The notes under the pieces: model-generated
The model's database searches: none
The model's input: only the letters and a program-made list of their open reading frames with translations
Told to the model about the DNA's origin: nothing
Translations under genes and position numbers: made by a program
From: Paenibacillus validus NBRC 15382
GTDB taxonomy: Bacteria; Bacillota; Bacilli; Paenibacillales; NBRC-103111
Direction: 5' to 3'
DNA: 64,000 nt
Assembly: GCF_004000985.1 (NCBI RefSeq)
Contig: NZ_BIMH01000003.1
Location: 62,001 to 126,000, forward strand
Shown here: positions 17,952 through 26,685 of the stretch, piece by piece
How positions within the stretch are numbered: the first letter of the stretch is position 1
How the letters are laid out: each line of letters begins with the position of its first letter

Positions 17952-18003
17952 ATCCCCATAAAGCGAAACCATCCGTTATTCCGGATGTCCGCTTCATGGG
18001 GAT
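17952..18003. terminator. Bidirectional terminator hairpin
   Basis: ATCCCCAT..AAGCG pairs with CGCTT.ATGGGGAT, and an inner ATCCG/CGGAT extends the stem. It lies between the convergent MFS gene and the 57-residue gene and can serve both. Confidence 0.65.
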
Positions 18004-18027
18004 CGCCTTGCTTAACCGAGGGCGATG

Positions 18028-18201
18028 TTATTGTTCTTGCTGCTGTCCGGTGTTGATGACGGCACAGCTTCCCGGATACCCGTCGTTCTGCATCGTTTCT
18101 TCCAAGTGCTCCCGCATCTCGCCGTCTCCCGGCAGGTCGGCTGCAAGCTTGGCCGGAGACTGATTAAACTCGACGTGACCCTTCGGTTTACGATCCGTCA
18201 T
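18028..18201 (-). CDS. Small hydrophilic hypothetical protein
   Basis: 57 residues (starting MTDRKPKGHVEFNQSP) from an ATG behind AAAAGGAGTG. It is polar, with no membrane segment or cysteine knuckle, and ends in a glutamine-rich tail. No family is recognised. The good ribosome binding site and terminator downstream support it as a gene. Confidence 0.55.
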   Translation of the reverse strand: MTDRKPKGHVEFNQSPAKLAADLPGDGEMREHLEETMQNDGYPGSCAVINTGQQQEQ

Positions 18202-18246
18202 TCGCCCTTCACTCCTTTTGGACTGTGTCAACTGCTCCGTAAAGCT

Positions 18247-18295
18247 GTATGCTCCCAGGCTAACCTGCAAACCGCAGGATAGCCTGGGCCCATAC
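18247..18295. repeat. Long inverted repeat upstream of the 57-residue gene
   Basis: CCCAGGCTAACCTGC (18254-18268) and GCAGGATAGCCTGGG (18274-18288) pair with one mismatch around a five-base loop, extended by GTATG/CATAC outside. It lies about 50 bases upstream of the small minus-strand gene and may be a leader structure, a repeat or a terminator; no T-tract follows. The adjoining stretch to 18519 has no recognisable gene. Confidence 0.5.
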
Positions 18296-18519
18296 TTCCT
18301 TTACGGGAGGTATTGTTGCCCATAAGGCCCGAAATCATCACGTTCATCAGGCTGCGTATTGAGCCCGCCCAGGCCGGGAGGCCCTCCGCCGGTATCTCAG
18401 GCAAGAAAATCGTTCTACCCGTGCCCAGCCCGGCAGGAATATTCCGTCGACATGTGGAAGTTAGGCCCTATACGATCTTGCCCATAACGACCGGCCTTCG
18501 CCCAACTTTTTTCGCTTGC

Positions 18520-18546
18520 TGTCACAGATTGCTCCTCCTCTCCGTC
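18520..18546 (+). promoter_or_regulatory. ECF41-type sigma factor promoter
   Basis: TGTCACA (18520-18526), exactly 16 bases, then CGTC (18543-18546). This equals the published ECF41 target motif as I recall it. It precedes the oxidoreductase-ECF41 operon, implying autoregulation. Confidence 0.8.
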
Positions 18547-18581
18547 CTATGCTTGAAACCGAACAAACGGAGGGGATTCCT

Positions 18582-19886
18582 ATGAAAATGTATGATGCAG
18601 CTGTTATCGGCGGCGGTTTGGCGGGTCTCATCGCAGCAATCGATCTGGCGAGGGCCAAAAAGTCGGTCATCTTGTTGGAGAAGTCCAGCCGCGTCGGCGG
18701 CCGGGCCGTGTCGACCCGCAAGAACGGGGCCATTTTCAACCTTGGCGGCCATGCGCTTTACCCCGGCGGCGAAGCGTATCAAATCCTGCAGGAGCTGGGG
18801 GTCAAGCTTGAAGGCGGTTCGCCGCCGGCCAAAGGATTGGCTCTGTGGCGTGGACGCCTAACGACGTTGCCGGGCGATCCTGCCTCGCTGCTCGCCTCCA
18901 AGCTTCTCTCGTGGCCGGGCAAAATCGAATTGGGCCGCTTCATGTTAAAGCTCGGCAAGCTCGAGACTCACGCCCTTCCGAACATCGCCTTGCGGGACTG
19001 GGCCGAGCGGGAGATTCGCGACCCTATGGTGCGGCATTTGTTCTATGCGCTTTGCCGGACTTCCACCTACGTGCAAGACCCTGACCGCCAATCCGTCGGT
19101 CCCGTGCTTCGGCAAGTGCAGCGGTCTCTAAAAAGCGGCGTCCTGTACCTCAACGGAGGGTGGCAGCGGGTGGTCGATCAGCTTCACGATCTGGCCGTTC
19201 GCGCCGGGGTCACGGTGCTGAATAACAAGAACGTGACCGGCCTTTTGCAAGAGAACGGCGTCGTTCGGGGCCTTCAATGCACGGACGGCGAGCTCGTCTG
19301 CACGCCGAATGTGATCGCAACCGGCTCCCCTGCTGATACGTATCGGCTGCTCGGCGAGGCCGCCGAACGGACGGCGCTGCGGCGCTGGAAGAATGACGCG
19401 CGACCAGCCTCAGCCGCCTGCCTCGATCTCGGGCTGAATCGGCTGCCCGTGGCGGACCGGCATTTTGCCATCGGGCTGGATCAGCCGATCTTCTTCTCGC
19501 ATCATTCGCGGGTGGCGAAGCTGAGCCATAACGGCACGCTGGTCATGCATCTGATCAAATACATCGGCAGCGGTGACAGCCATCCGCAAGCCGATGAACG
19601 GGCGCTGGAGCAGACGATGGATCTGCTGCACCCCGGTTGGCAGCAAGAGGTGGTCGCCCGCCAATATTTGCCGAACATCACGGTCGTGCACGACTATATG
19701 CATATCGGCCGCCAGGATTCGCAGCCCGGTCCAGCCGTATCGGAGGTGCGCGGACTGTATGTAGCCGGAGACTGGGCGAGCCATGGCGAAATGCTCGCCG
19801 ATGCGGCGGCTGCCAGTGCCAGACGAGCGGCCTTGCGGTTGCTGAAGGACCTCGCCGCGACGGCGAATCACGCTATAACCATATAA
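18582..19886 (+). CDS. FAD-dependent amine-oxidase/phytoene-desaturase-like oxidoreductase
   Basis: 434 residues from the ATG behind CGGAGGGG. The N-terminal FAD motif DAAVIGGGLAGLIAAIDLA is followed by VGGRAVSTRKNGAIFNLGGH, and the C-terminal FAD contact (GLYVAGDWASHGEMLADAAAASA) completes a flavin monooxygenase/amine-oxidase fold. It is co-transcribed with an ECF41 sigma factor; ECF41 genes are typically linked to a carboxymuconolactone decarboxylase, oxidoreductase or epimerase, and this fills the oxidoreductase slot. The substrate is unknown. Confidence 0.82.
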   Translation: MKMYDAAVIGGGLAGLIAAIDLARAKKSVILLEKSSRVGGRAVSTRKNGAIFNLGGHALYPGGEAYQILQELGVKLEGGSPPAKGLALWRGRLTTLPGDPASLLASKLLSWPGKIELGRFMLKLGKLETHALPNIALRDWAEREIRDPMVRHLFYALCRTSTYVQDPDRQSVGPVLRQVQRSLKSGVLYLNGGWQRVVDQLHDLAVRAGVTVLNNKNVTGLLQENGVVRGLQCTDGELVCTPNVIATGSPADTYRLLGEAAERTALRRWKNDARPASAACLDLGLNRLPVADRHFAIGLDQPIFFSHHSRVAKLSHNGTLVMHLIKYIGSGDSHPQADERALEQTMDLLHPGWQQEVVARQYLPNITVVHDYMHIGRQDSQPGPAVSEVRGLYVAGDWASHGEMLADAAAASARRAALRLLKDLAATANHAITI

Positions 19887-19956
19887 CGAACTGGCGCGGC
19901 GCTTGCTTCCAGGAGGCGGTAGGCGGCGAAGCTATGGAAGAGGAAGGGTGTTAGCT

Positions 19957-20892
19957 ATGGAACCTAAGCACACGACCGAGCAATTGTATGCCGCCTACAA
20001 GCCTTTGTTATTTTCCCTGGCCTATCGGATGCTTGGCCGCGTCATGGATGCCGAGGATATCGTCCAGGAAGCTTTTCTTTCCTTGAACGGAGCCTTGCCC
20101 GAGCATGTGCGCCATCCGAAGGCGTATTTGTGCAAAATCGTCACCAACCGCTGCATCGATTTGCTCCGTTCGGCAAGCAAGCAGCGCGAAGTGTACGTAG
20201 GGCCTTGGCTGCCGGAGCCGCTTGTTGCGGAGGAGGACGGTTCCGGCTCCGGCTTAGGCGACCCGTCCCGCCACTATGTACAGAAGGAGTCCGTCTCCAC
20301 CGCTTATTTGCTGCTGCTTCAGCAGCTCTCTTGGGTCGAGCGGGCCGTCTTCCTGCTGCGCGAGGTGCTGCAGTACGAGTACGACGAGATCGGCGAGATC
20401 GTCGGCAAGAGCGGCACAAACTGCCGGCAAATTTTTCATCGGGCCAAACGCAGCCTTGGTACGCATGCGGCGCCGGTCGCCGGGGACCCGCCCTCTACGG
20501 GCTCCGGCGTTCAACTGCACACGCCGGCCGCGGGGTCTGCAGCCGGCGGCCTGGTGGAGCAGTTCGTGTCGGCGCTCGCCAGCGGCGATATGGCGAAGCT
20601 GCTGCGTCTCCTGTCCGAGGACGCCGCGCTCTACTCGGACGGAGGCGGCAAAGTCACCGCCGCGGTTCGCCCGATCTTGGGAGCGGAGCGCATCTCCCGC
20701 TTCCTGGCAGGCCTTCTTGAGAAGGTGCAGGACGGCTTCTCCTATCGCTTCGCCGTCGTCAACGGGTATACCGGTATCGTCACCTACGTCCACGGGCGGC
20801 CGTTGAACGTCTTCTCGTTCCACGCCGAGAACGAACGGATCGAAGCGATCTATATCGTAGTCAATCCGGAGAAGCTGAAGCATGTGAAGTGA
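19957..20892 (+). CDS. ECF41 family RNA polymerase sigma factor (SigJ-like)
   Basis: 311 residues. Sigma region 2 (about 8-70, RMLGRVMDAEDIVQEAFLSL) and region 4 (about 120-170) are followed by a SnoaL-like C-terminal extension. All three ECF41 hallmarks are visible: the linker WLPEPL, DGGGK in the extension and an NPDKL-like motif (NPEKL) at the end. In this group the C-terminal domain replaces an anti-sigma factor and tunes activity. It is the second gene of the unit driven by the ECF41-type promoter at 18520, so it should activate itself. Confidence 0.93.
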   Translation: MEPKHTTEQLYAAYKPLLFSLAYRMLGRVMDAEDIVQEAFLSLNGALPEHVRHPKAYLCKIVTNRCIDLLRSASKQREVYVGPWLPEPLVAEEDGSGSGLGDPSRHYVQKESVSTAYLLLLQQLSWVERAVFLLREVLQYEYDEIGEIVGKSGTNCRQIFHRAKRSLGTHAAPVAGDPPSTGSGVQLHTPAAGSAAGGLVEQFVSALASGDMAKLLRLLSEDAALYSDGGGKVTAAVRPILGAERISRFLAGLLEKVQDGFSYRFAVVNGYTGIVTYVHGRPLNVFSFHAENERIEAIYIVVNPEKLKHVK

Positions 20893-20909
20893 AGCGTGCG
20901 CAGCCAAAA

Positions 20910-20941
20910 AACCCCCATTGGACCCAAGTCCGACGGGGGTT
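20910..20941 (+). terminator. Terminator after the ECF41 operon
   Basis: AACCCCC..GGAC pairs with GTCC..GGGGGTT just after the sigma gene stop. It also lies downstream of the convergent ABC operon and may act in both directions. Confidence 0.75.
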
Positions 20942-20994
20942 AAATGTTATAGACGACTGCTCCGGCCGTCCGACCTAGCGGCCTTCCCGGCCTT

Positions 20995-22932
20995 CTACCC
21001 GACTTCCTTCCGCATGCGTCCGCTGAACTGGCTCTCGTACAGCTCGGCATAGAAGCCGCGCTGCGCCAACAGCTCCTCGTGCGTACCCTGCTCGATGACC
21101 GAGCCCTGGTTCATGACGAGGATCAGGTCGGCATGCCGAATCGTCGACAAACGGTGGGCGATGACGAAGCTCGTGCGCCCCTGCATCAGCTCGTTCATCG
21201 CTCGCTGAATGTGAATCTCCGTCCGCGAATCGACGCTGCTCGTCGCCTCATCGAGGAGGAGGATCGCCGGATCGGCGAGAATCGCCCGCGCGATGGTCAG
21301 CAGCTGCTTCTGGCCTTGCGAGATGTTCGACGCTTCCTCATTCAGCACGGTGTCGTAACCGTCCGGCAGCGTGCGGATGAAGTGGTCCGCATAGGCCGCT
21401 TTCGCCGCTTGCACGACCTCCTCATCCGTCGCTCCGGAACGGCCGTAGGCGATATTGTCGCGGATCGTGCCGTTGAACAGCCAAGTATCCTGCAGCACCA
21501 TACCGAACAGCCCGCGAAGCTCGCTGCGCTGCATCTGCGTGATGTCGACGCCGTCAATCGTAATGCGTCCGCCGTTCAATTCGTAGAAGCGCATCAGAAG
21601 GTTGATGAGCGTCGTTTTGCCGGCGCCCGTCGGCCCGACGATGGCTACCGTTTGCCCGGACCGCACATCGATATTCATGTCCGCGATCAGCGGCGCATCG
21701 TCCTTGTAGCCGAACTTCACGTGCTCGAATCGGACGCGGCCCTTCGCCTGGGCGACGCTGCCGCCAGCTGCCTCCGCCACCTCTTCCGGCTCGTCGAGCA
21801 GCTCGAACACGCGTTCCGCCGCAGCAATCGTCGACTGGATGATGTTGGCGATTTGCGCCGTCTGGGTAATCGGCATCGAGAACTGCTTCGAATACGAGAT
21901 AAACGCCTGCACGTCCCCGATCCGAATCGAGCCCCTCATGACGAGGAGCCCGCCCGCGACGCAGACGAGCACATAGCCGATGTTGCCGATAAAGTTCATC
22001 AGCGGCATGATTGTGCCCGAAATAAACTGCGCGCGCCAGCCCGCTTCATACAAGCGGTCGTTGACCGCATCGAACTGTGCGATCGACTTGCGCTCTTGAC
22101 CGAACGCTTTCACGATCGGGTGTCCGGTGTACATTTCCTCCACATGTCCGTTCAGCTCGCCAAGCGACTGCTGCATCCCGCGGAAATGCTTCTGCGAACG
22201 CGGTGTCACCAGCCGGATCACCATAAAGCTGAGCGGCAGCGTCACGACGACGATCAGCGTCATCAGCGGGCTGATCGTCAGCATCATCACCACGACGCCG
22301 ACGAGCGTTACGACCGAGGTGATCAGCTGGGTCAAGCTTTGCTGCAGTGTCGAGCTGATCGTATCGACGTCGTTGACGACACGGCTTAACGTTTCGCCGT
22401 GGGTGTGCGAATCGAAATATTTAAGCGGCAGACGGGCCAGCTTCCGATTGACCTCGGCACGCAGATCGTACACGACCTTCTGCGAGATGCCTGCCATCAC
22501 ATATTGCTGAATGTAGCTGAATAGCGTACTGACCACATAAAGACCGGCCAGCAGCAGGAGCAGGCTGCCGATAAACCCGAAGTCGATGCCTGCGCCAGGC
22601 ACACCCTTCATCTTCGCCGTCATGCCTTCGAACAGCTTGGTTGTCGCGTCGCCCAAAATTTTCGGGCTGACGATGGAAAATACGGTGCTCAGCACCGCTG
22701 TGAGGAAGACGACCATGAGCGCCGTGCGATGCGGCTTGAGATAACCGATCAGCCGGCGCAGCGTGCCCTTGAAGTTTCTGGCCTTTTGCACGGGCATGCC
22801 CATGCCGGGGCCGCCGCGTCCGGGACCGAAGCCGAAGCCCTGAGCGGGACCGCCGGGTCTGCCGCCCATGCCGCCGGCTCCGCCTGAACCGCCGGCGCCT
22901 CCTTGAGAACGTTCGTGCGGACGCTCACTCAT
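20995..22932 (-). CDS. Heterodimeric ABC exporter subunit, catalytic-type NBD
   Basis: 645 residues. A glycine-rich N-terminal tail (about 11-48) precedes six transmembrane helices and an ATPase domain with Walker A GPTGAGKTT, a non-canonical signature NISQGQ, and Walker B ILLLDEATSS with the catalytic Glu. Its start overlaps the stop of the partner gene by four bases. The asymmetry between the two ATPase domains is that of BmrC/BmrD-type multidrug exporters. Confidence 0.9.
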   Translation of the reverse strand: MSERPHERSQGGAGGSGGAGGMGGRPGGPAQGFGFGPGRGGPGMGMPVQKARNFKGTLRRLIGYLKPHRTALMVVFLTAVLSTVFSIVSPKILGDATTKLFEGMTAKMKGVPGAGIDFGFIGSLLLLLAGLYVVSTLFSYIQQYVMAGISQKVVYDLRAEVNRKLARLPLKYFDSHTHGETLSRVVNDVDTISSTLQQSLTQLITSVVTLVGVVVMMLTISPLMTLIVVVTLPLSFMVIRLVTPRSQKHFRGMQQSLGELNGHVEEMYTGHPIVKAFGQERKSIAQFDAVNDRLYEAGWRAQFISGTIMPLMNFIGNIGYVLVCVAGGLLVMRGSIRIGDVQAFISYSKQFSMPITQTAQIANIIQSTIAAAERVFELLDEPEEVAEAAGGSVAQAKGRVRFEHVKFGYKDDAPLIADMNIDVRSGQTVAIVGPTGAGKTTLINLLMRFYELNGGRITIDGVDITQMQRSELRGLFGMVLQDTWLFNGTIRDNIAYGRSGATDEEVVQAAKAAYADHFIRTLPDGYDTVLNEEASNISQGQKQLLTIARAILADPAILLLDEATSSVDSRTEIHIQRAMNELMQGRTSFVIAHRLSTIRHADLILVMNQGSVIEQGTHEELLAQRGFYAELYESQFSGRMRKEVG

Positions 22933-24659
22933 GCGATCTCCTCCTCCGATAGCTGCGAAGCTACAATTTCCCGGTACACGTCCGACGTCTGCAGCAGCTC
23001 GCGGTGCGTACCCATCCCGACGATTCTGCCTTCGTCGAGAACGATAATCCGGTCGGCGTCAATGACCGTGCTCACCCGCTGTGCGACAAGAATGACGCAC
23101 GCATCCGCGGTTTCCGCCCGCAGGGCTTCGCGCAGCTTCGCATCGGTCTTGAAATCGAGCGCCGAGAAGCTGTCGTCGAACACATAGATGCCGGGTTTAC
23201 GCACAAGCGCCCGCGCGATGGAGAGCCGCTGCTTTTGCCCGCCGGATACGTTGGCCCCCCCTTGCGAGATGGGCGAATCATAGCCGTCCTTCATGCCCCG
23301 GATGAACTCGGACGCCTGCGCAATTTCGGCGGCTCGGCGAACCTCTTCGTCCGTCGCCTGCTCCTTGCCGAAGCGGATGTTATCGGCAATCGTACCGGTA
23401 AACAGCAGCGCCTTCTGCGGCACAAGGCCGATCTGCGCCCGCAAGCTTTCCTGCGTCAGCTCGCGCACGTCGATGCCGCCGACGAGCACCTGCCCTTCCT
23501 CCACGTCATAGAAGCGCGGGATGAGGTGCACAAGCGTCGACTTGCCCGAACCGGTGCCGCCGATAATCGCTGTCACTTCGCCGGCGTGCGTCGCGAAGGA
23601 GATGTTCGAGAGCGCCTGCATCTCCGCGCCCGGATAGCGGAACGATACATTCCGGAATTCGACGGACGGTCTTGCCGAGCCCGCACTCCGCTTCCCTCCA
23701 TCAGCATCCCGGATGTCAGGCATCATGCTCAGCACCTCGTTGATCCGGGCCGCCGAAGCGGACGCTCTCGGAATCATGATGAACATCATCGAAGCGAAGA
23801 CGAGCGAGAACATGATTTGCCACGCATATTGGATGAAGGCGATAAGATCGCCTATCTGCATATGTCCGGCATCGATCCGAATACCGCCGAACCAGATAAT
23901 CGCAATGCCGGCGAAATTAAGCACCAGCATCATCACCGGCATCATGAACGCCATAATGCGGTTCACTTGAATCGCCGTATTCGTCAAATCGCGATTGGCC
24001 CGGTCGAACCGCTCCTGTTCGTGACCGATCCGGTTGAACGAACGGATCACACGGATGCCGGTAAGATGCTCGCGCAGCACAAGGCTCAGCTTATCCAGCT
24101 TCGTCTGCACCGCTTTGAAGAGCGGACCGCCCTTGCGGAAGACAAGGAAAATGAATCCGGCCAGCACAGGCACGACGGAGATGATAACCATCGCCAGCGC
24201 AGCGTCCTTCGACAGCGCCATCACGATGCCGCCGATACACATCATCGGGGCCATGACCATCACGCGCATCATGATCGTCAGCACCTGGTTCAATTGCGTA
24301 ATATCGTTCGTCGTCCGGGTAATGAGCGACGCCGTGCCGAGCCGATCGAATTCGCTTAACGAGAATCGCTCCACATGCCCGAACAGCCGGCTGCGCAAAT
24401 CGCGGGCAAACCCGCTCGCCGACTTCGCGGACCACAGACTCGCCCCGACCGAGCACAAAGCGCCGCAGGCGGCGACCAGCAGCATCAACCCGCCGATGCG
24501 CCAAATATAAGGCGTGTCGCCTTGAACGACGCCGCGGTCGACGATGTCGGCCATCAGGGTAGGCAAATACAGCTCCGCGATCGATTGCAGGAACACGAGC
24601 AGCAGCACGAGCCCAGCCTGCCGGCGATAAGGCCTTAGAAAACGAAGCAGTTTAATCAT
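22929..24659 (-). CDS. Heterodimeric ABC exporter subunit with degenerate Walker B
   Basis: 576 residues from the ATG behind GAAGGTGA. Six transmembrane helices precede an ATPase domain with Walker A GGTGSGKST, a canonical-type signature NVSGGQKQ, and Walker B IYVFDDSFSALD in which Asp replaces the catalytic Glu. With the next gene, whose signature is the degenerate one, it should form an exporter with one active and one inactive ATP site. It lies downstream of a MarR gene, indicating inducible drug or metabolite efflux. Confidence 0.9.
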   Translation of the reverse strand: MIKLLRFLRPYRRQAGLVLLLVFLQSIAELYLPTLMADIVDRGVVQGDTPYIWRIGGLMLLVAACGALCSVGASLWSAKSASGFARDLRSRLFGHVERFSLSEFDRLGTASLITRTTNDITQLNQVLTIMMRVMVMAPMMCIGGIVMALSKDAALAMVIISVVPVLAGFIFLVFRKGGPLFKAVQTKLDKLSLVLREHLTGIRVIRSFNRIGHEQERFDRANRDLTNTAIQVNRIMAFMMPVMMLVLNFAGIAIIWFGGIRIDAGHMQIGDLIAFIQYAWQIMFSLVFASMMFIMIPRASASAARINEVLSMMPDIRDADGGKRSAGSARPSVEFRNVSFRYPGAEMQALSNISFATHAGEVTAIIGGTGSGKSTLVHLIPRFYDVEEGQVLVGGIDVRELTQESLRAQIGLVPQKALLFTGTIADNIRFGKEQATDEEVRRAAEIAQASEFIRGMKDGYDSPISQGGANVSGGQKQRLSIARALVRKPGIYVFDDSFSALDFKTDAKLREALRAETADACVILVAQRVSTVIDADRIIVLDEGRIVGMGTHRELLQTSDVYREIVASQLSEEEIA

Positions 24660-24693
24660 AGGTTCACCTTCACTTTCCTTCGAATCCGATTCT

Positions 24694-25173
24694 TCAGGAA
24701 TCCGTCTCCCGCTCCTGCGGCGGTTCGGCGGCCTGCGCACGGTAGTATGCGGCAACATCGTCGAGCAATTCGATGAGCTGTAAGCTGCGTTCGTGGCCCA
24801 AGTGGTCGATCAGTCCCTTCATTCCCTCCAGCATCGCTTCTTCCGCCTGCTCGGTTTCCCGTCTTCCGGCTTCAGTCAGCCGAATGCGCACAGCTCTTCG
24901 ATCGTCCGGATCGGTACCTCGCTCCAGCAGCCCTCTGGCTACGAGCAAGTTAACCGTCTGTGTGACGGTCGGCAAAGAAACGCGCAGGATGCCGCTGATC
25001 TCCGACATCTTCAAGCCGGGCGAGCCGGCCGACATCCCCCCGCGAATGGCAAACAGCAGCATCGTTTCGCTTCGCGTACAGCCTTCGGCCGGTCGCCGGC
25101 CGCTCCAGTTCATATGCCGCAGCTGACGGAAGGCGCGGATGAGCTCATGGGAAGTCGTGTATTCAGTAGTCAA
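24694..25173 (-). CDS. MarR family regulator of the ABC exporter operon
   Basis: About 159 residues; the TTG at 25173 has better spacing from AAAGAGG than a TTG two codons upstream. The winged helix (MSEISGILRVSLPTVTQTVNLLVARGLLERGTDPDDRRAVRIRLT) is clear. First gene of a three-gene unit with the two ABC subunits, transcribed from a near-consensus promoter that overlaps a palindrome, consistent with autorepression relieved by ligand. Confidence 0.88.
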   Translation of the reverse strand: MTTEYTTSHELIRAFRQLRHMNWSGRRPAEGCTRSETMLLFAIRGGMSAGSPGLKMSEISGILRVSLPTVTQTVNLLVARGLLERGTDPDDRRAVRIRLTEAGRRETEQAEEAMLEGMKGLIDHLGHERSLQLIELLDDVAAYYRAQAAEPPQERETDS

Positions 25174-25218
25174 TCGCAACAGCCTCTTTTCGCCTCGAAA
25201 AATTAATAACCGAAATAT

Positions 25219-25264
25219 TTAGTTAGATAACCTAATTATATAGATATTAATTATTTACTGTCAA
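25219..25264 (-). promoter_or_regulatory. Promoter and palindromic operator of marR-ABC operon
   Basis: On the minus strand, TTGACA (25259-25264), an 18-base spacer and TATAAT (25235-25240) make a near-perfect promoter. Immediately downstream, TTAG-N9-CTAA (25219-25235) forms an AT-rich partial palindrome over the start point, a plausible MarR site. Confidence 0.65.
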
Positions 25265-25565
25265 CGCAATTCCGCGATGGGCATCGGAAGCGGCAGGAAG
25301 CACGCCGGGCAGCATCCGATGCCGCTCCAAACCGCCGTACGGCCCCGGCGTCCGATACCGCGATCAGCAAGCAGTATGCGGCATGCCCGCATCCCTTGCC
25401 CGTTCCGCTCATTCTTCTGAATAGCCGTATTCCTGCTCTTCCCGCCATAAGGCACATCTTATTCCAACTAACTTTATGTAAGCGAACCGCCGTGTTATAC
25501 TCGAGAAAAGAATGAGTTCTCTCACCACACGCTTCAGGCGTATCCGAGAATGGAGGGCTGTTGAT
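25265..25565. other. Intergenic region without recognised gene
   Basis: About 300 bases between the marR promoter and the next rightward gene. Frames on both strands are open but show no homology or ribosome binding site that I trust. The right end carries GGAGGG, the ribosome binding site for the gene at 25566. Confidence 0.4.
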
Positions 25566-25868
25566 ATGAACCAGATGTATATTCGACACACGGTAGGTAG
25601 CCGGCTGCTGTTGGATTCGGTGAAGCATACCGCCGATTTCGACATCCAGCCCGTTGACGGACAGTGGCAATTCGTCATCCGGCTTGCGGACGACAAGGTC
25701 GCTGAAGAAGTGCTTAAGTTCCGGGACGAGCTTAACCTGTTTGTCGTCGATGACGAGAAGCCGGACGTGAAGACCTGGTACTATTCCTCGGACGGACGGG
25801 TCGATTACGATAAGGCCGGACGCACCTTGACCATCATCGCCGACGCCAGACTCGATTATAACGTGTAG
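25566..25868 (+). CDS. Hypothetical 100-residue protein
   Basis: The ATG at 25566 follows GGAGGG; a longer frame upstream is not supported. The protein is acidic, with no signal peptide or membrane helix (MNQMYIRHTVGSRLLLDS..., ending ARLDYNV). A beta-rich small domain is suggested by its alternating pattern. No family is recognised. It lies 49 bases before a nitroreductase gene and may be co-transcribed with it. Confidence 0.6.
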   Translation: MNQMYIRHTVGSRLLLDSVKHTADFDIQPVDGQWQFVIRLADDKVAEEVLKFRDELNLFVVDDEKPDVKTWYYSSDGRVDYDKAGRTLTIIADARLDYNV

Positions 25869-25917
25869 TCCGGCACGCAGCCGGACAAACGAAAAACAAA
25901 AAGGAAGGTGATCCCGG

Positions 25918-26580
25918 ATGAGCAAGGAGCGCATTATTGAAGCTTACCGTTTCAGACACGCCTGCAAGAAGTTTGACGCTTCCCGCCGGATCCGTGAGGA
26001 GGACTTTCACTTCATTCTGGAGACCGGACGCCTTTCGCCAAGCTCCTTCGGCTTCGAGCCTTGGTCGTTGGTCGTGCTGCAAAATCCGCAAATCCGCGCA
26101 AAGCTTCTCCCCGTCACATGGGGCGGGCAGAAGCAAATTCCGACAGCCAGTCACCTCGTCCTTCTGTTGGCGAGAAACGCCTCTAGCCTGAGGCCAGACG
26201 CTCCCTATATTACTTCCATGCTGGAAGACGTGCGTAAAATCCCGCCAGAGCTCGTAACCGGCGCCCGCGATCGCTACCGGAAGTTTCTGGACAGCGATTT
26301 CAAGCTGAGCGGCAACGATCGGGCGATGTTTGAATGGGCGTGCCGGCAGTCGTATATCGCATTAGGCAACATGATGACGGCTGCAGCCCAGATCGGCATC
26401 GATTCATGCCCGATCGAAGGCTTCGACAAGGAGGCGGTAGAGACGCTGCTTCGGGCGGAAGGCGTTGTGACGGGCGACGATTTCGGTCTCGCCTGCATGG
26501 CGGCCTTCGGCTATCGTATCCGCGAACCGCGCGACAAGACCAGACGCCCTTTGGACCAAGTGGTGCGCTGGGTTTTGTAA
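25918..26580 (+). CDS. Nitroreductase family NAD(P)H oxidoreductase
   Basis: 220 residues from the ATG behind AAAGGAAGGTG. The FMN-contacting N-terminus (YRFRHACKKFDASR) and LSPSSFGFEPWSLVVLQNP are typical of the MhqN/YodC-NfsB branch, dimeric flavoenzymes that reduce quinones or nitroaromatics. The later helix ALGNMMTAAAQIGIDSCPIEGF matches the same family. A strong terminator follows. Confidence 0.88.
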   Translation: MSKERIIEAYRFRHACKKFDASRRIREEDFHFILETGRLSPSSFGFEPWSLVVLQNPQIRAKLLPVTWGGQKQIPTASHLVLLLARNASSLRPDAPYITSMLEDVRKIPPELVTGARDRYRKFLDSDFKLSGNDRAMFEWACRQSYIALGNMMTAAAQIGIDSCPIEGFDKEAVETLLRAEGVVTGDDFGLACMAAFGYRIREPRDKTRRPLDQVVRWVL

Positions 26581-26593
26581 CCCGCGCAGCTTA

Positions 26594-26630
26594 AAGAGGG
26601 GCCGGCCTTTGTTTGAGGGCGGCCCCTCTT
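26594..26630 (+). terminator. Terminator after nitroreductase
   Basis: AAGAGGGGCCG and CGGCCCCTCTT form an eleven-base stem with a 15-base loop directly after the gene; it can also end the convergent glutamate-synthase-like transcript. Confidence 0.75.
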
Positions 26631-26685
26631 GGGCATGCATATTTGGTGCGCTTTCCACAGGCGGCTCCCCGCCAGCATCCGGCCG

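Noticed and set aside
18313..18585. + strand frame of 90 codons before the oxidoreductase gene
   Set aside because: It begins at TTG after a GGGAGG site but covers the ECF41 promoter and the ribosome binding site of the next gene, and shows no homology.
21079..22389. A 436-codon + strand frame opposite the ABC exporter gene
   Set aside because: Arg/Asp/His-rich and without domain; the reverse strand encodes the complete ABC subunit.
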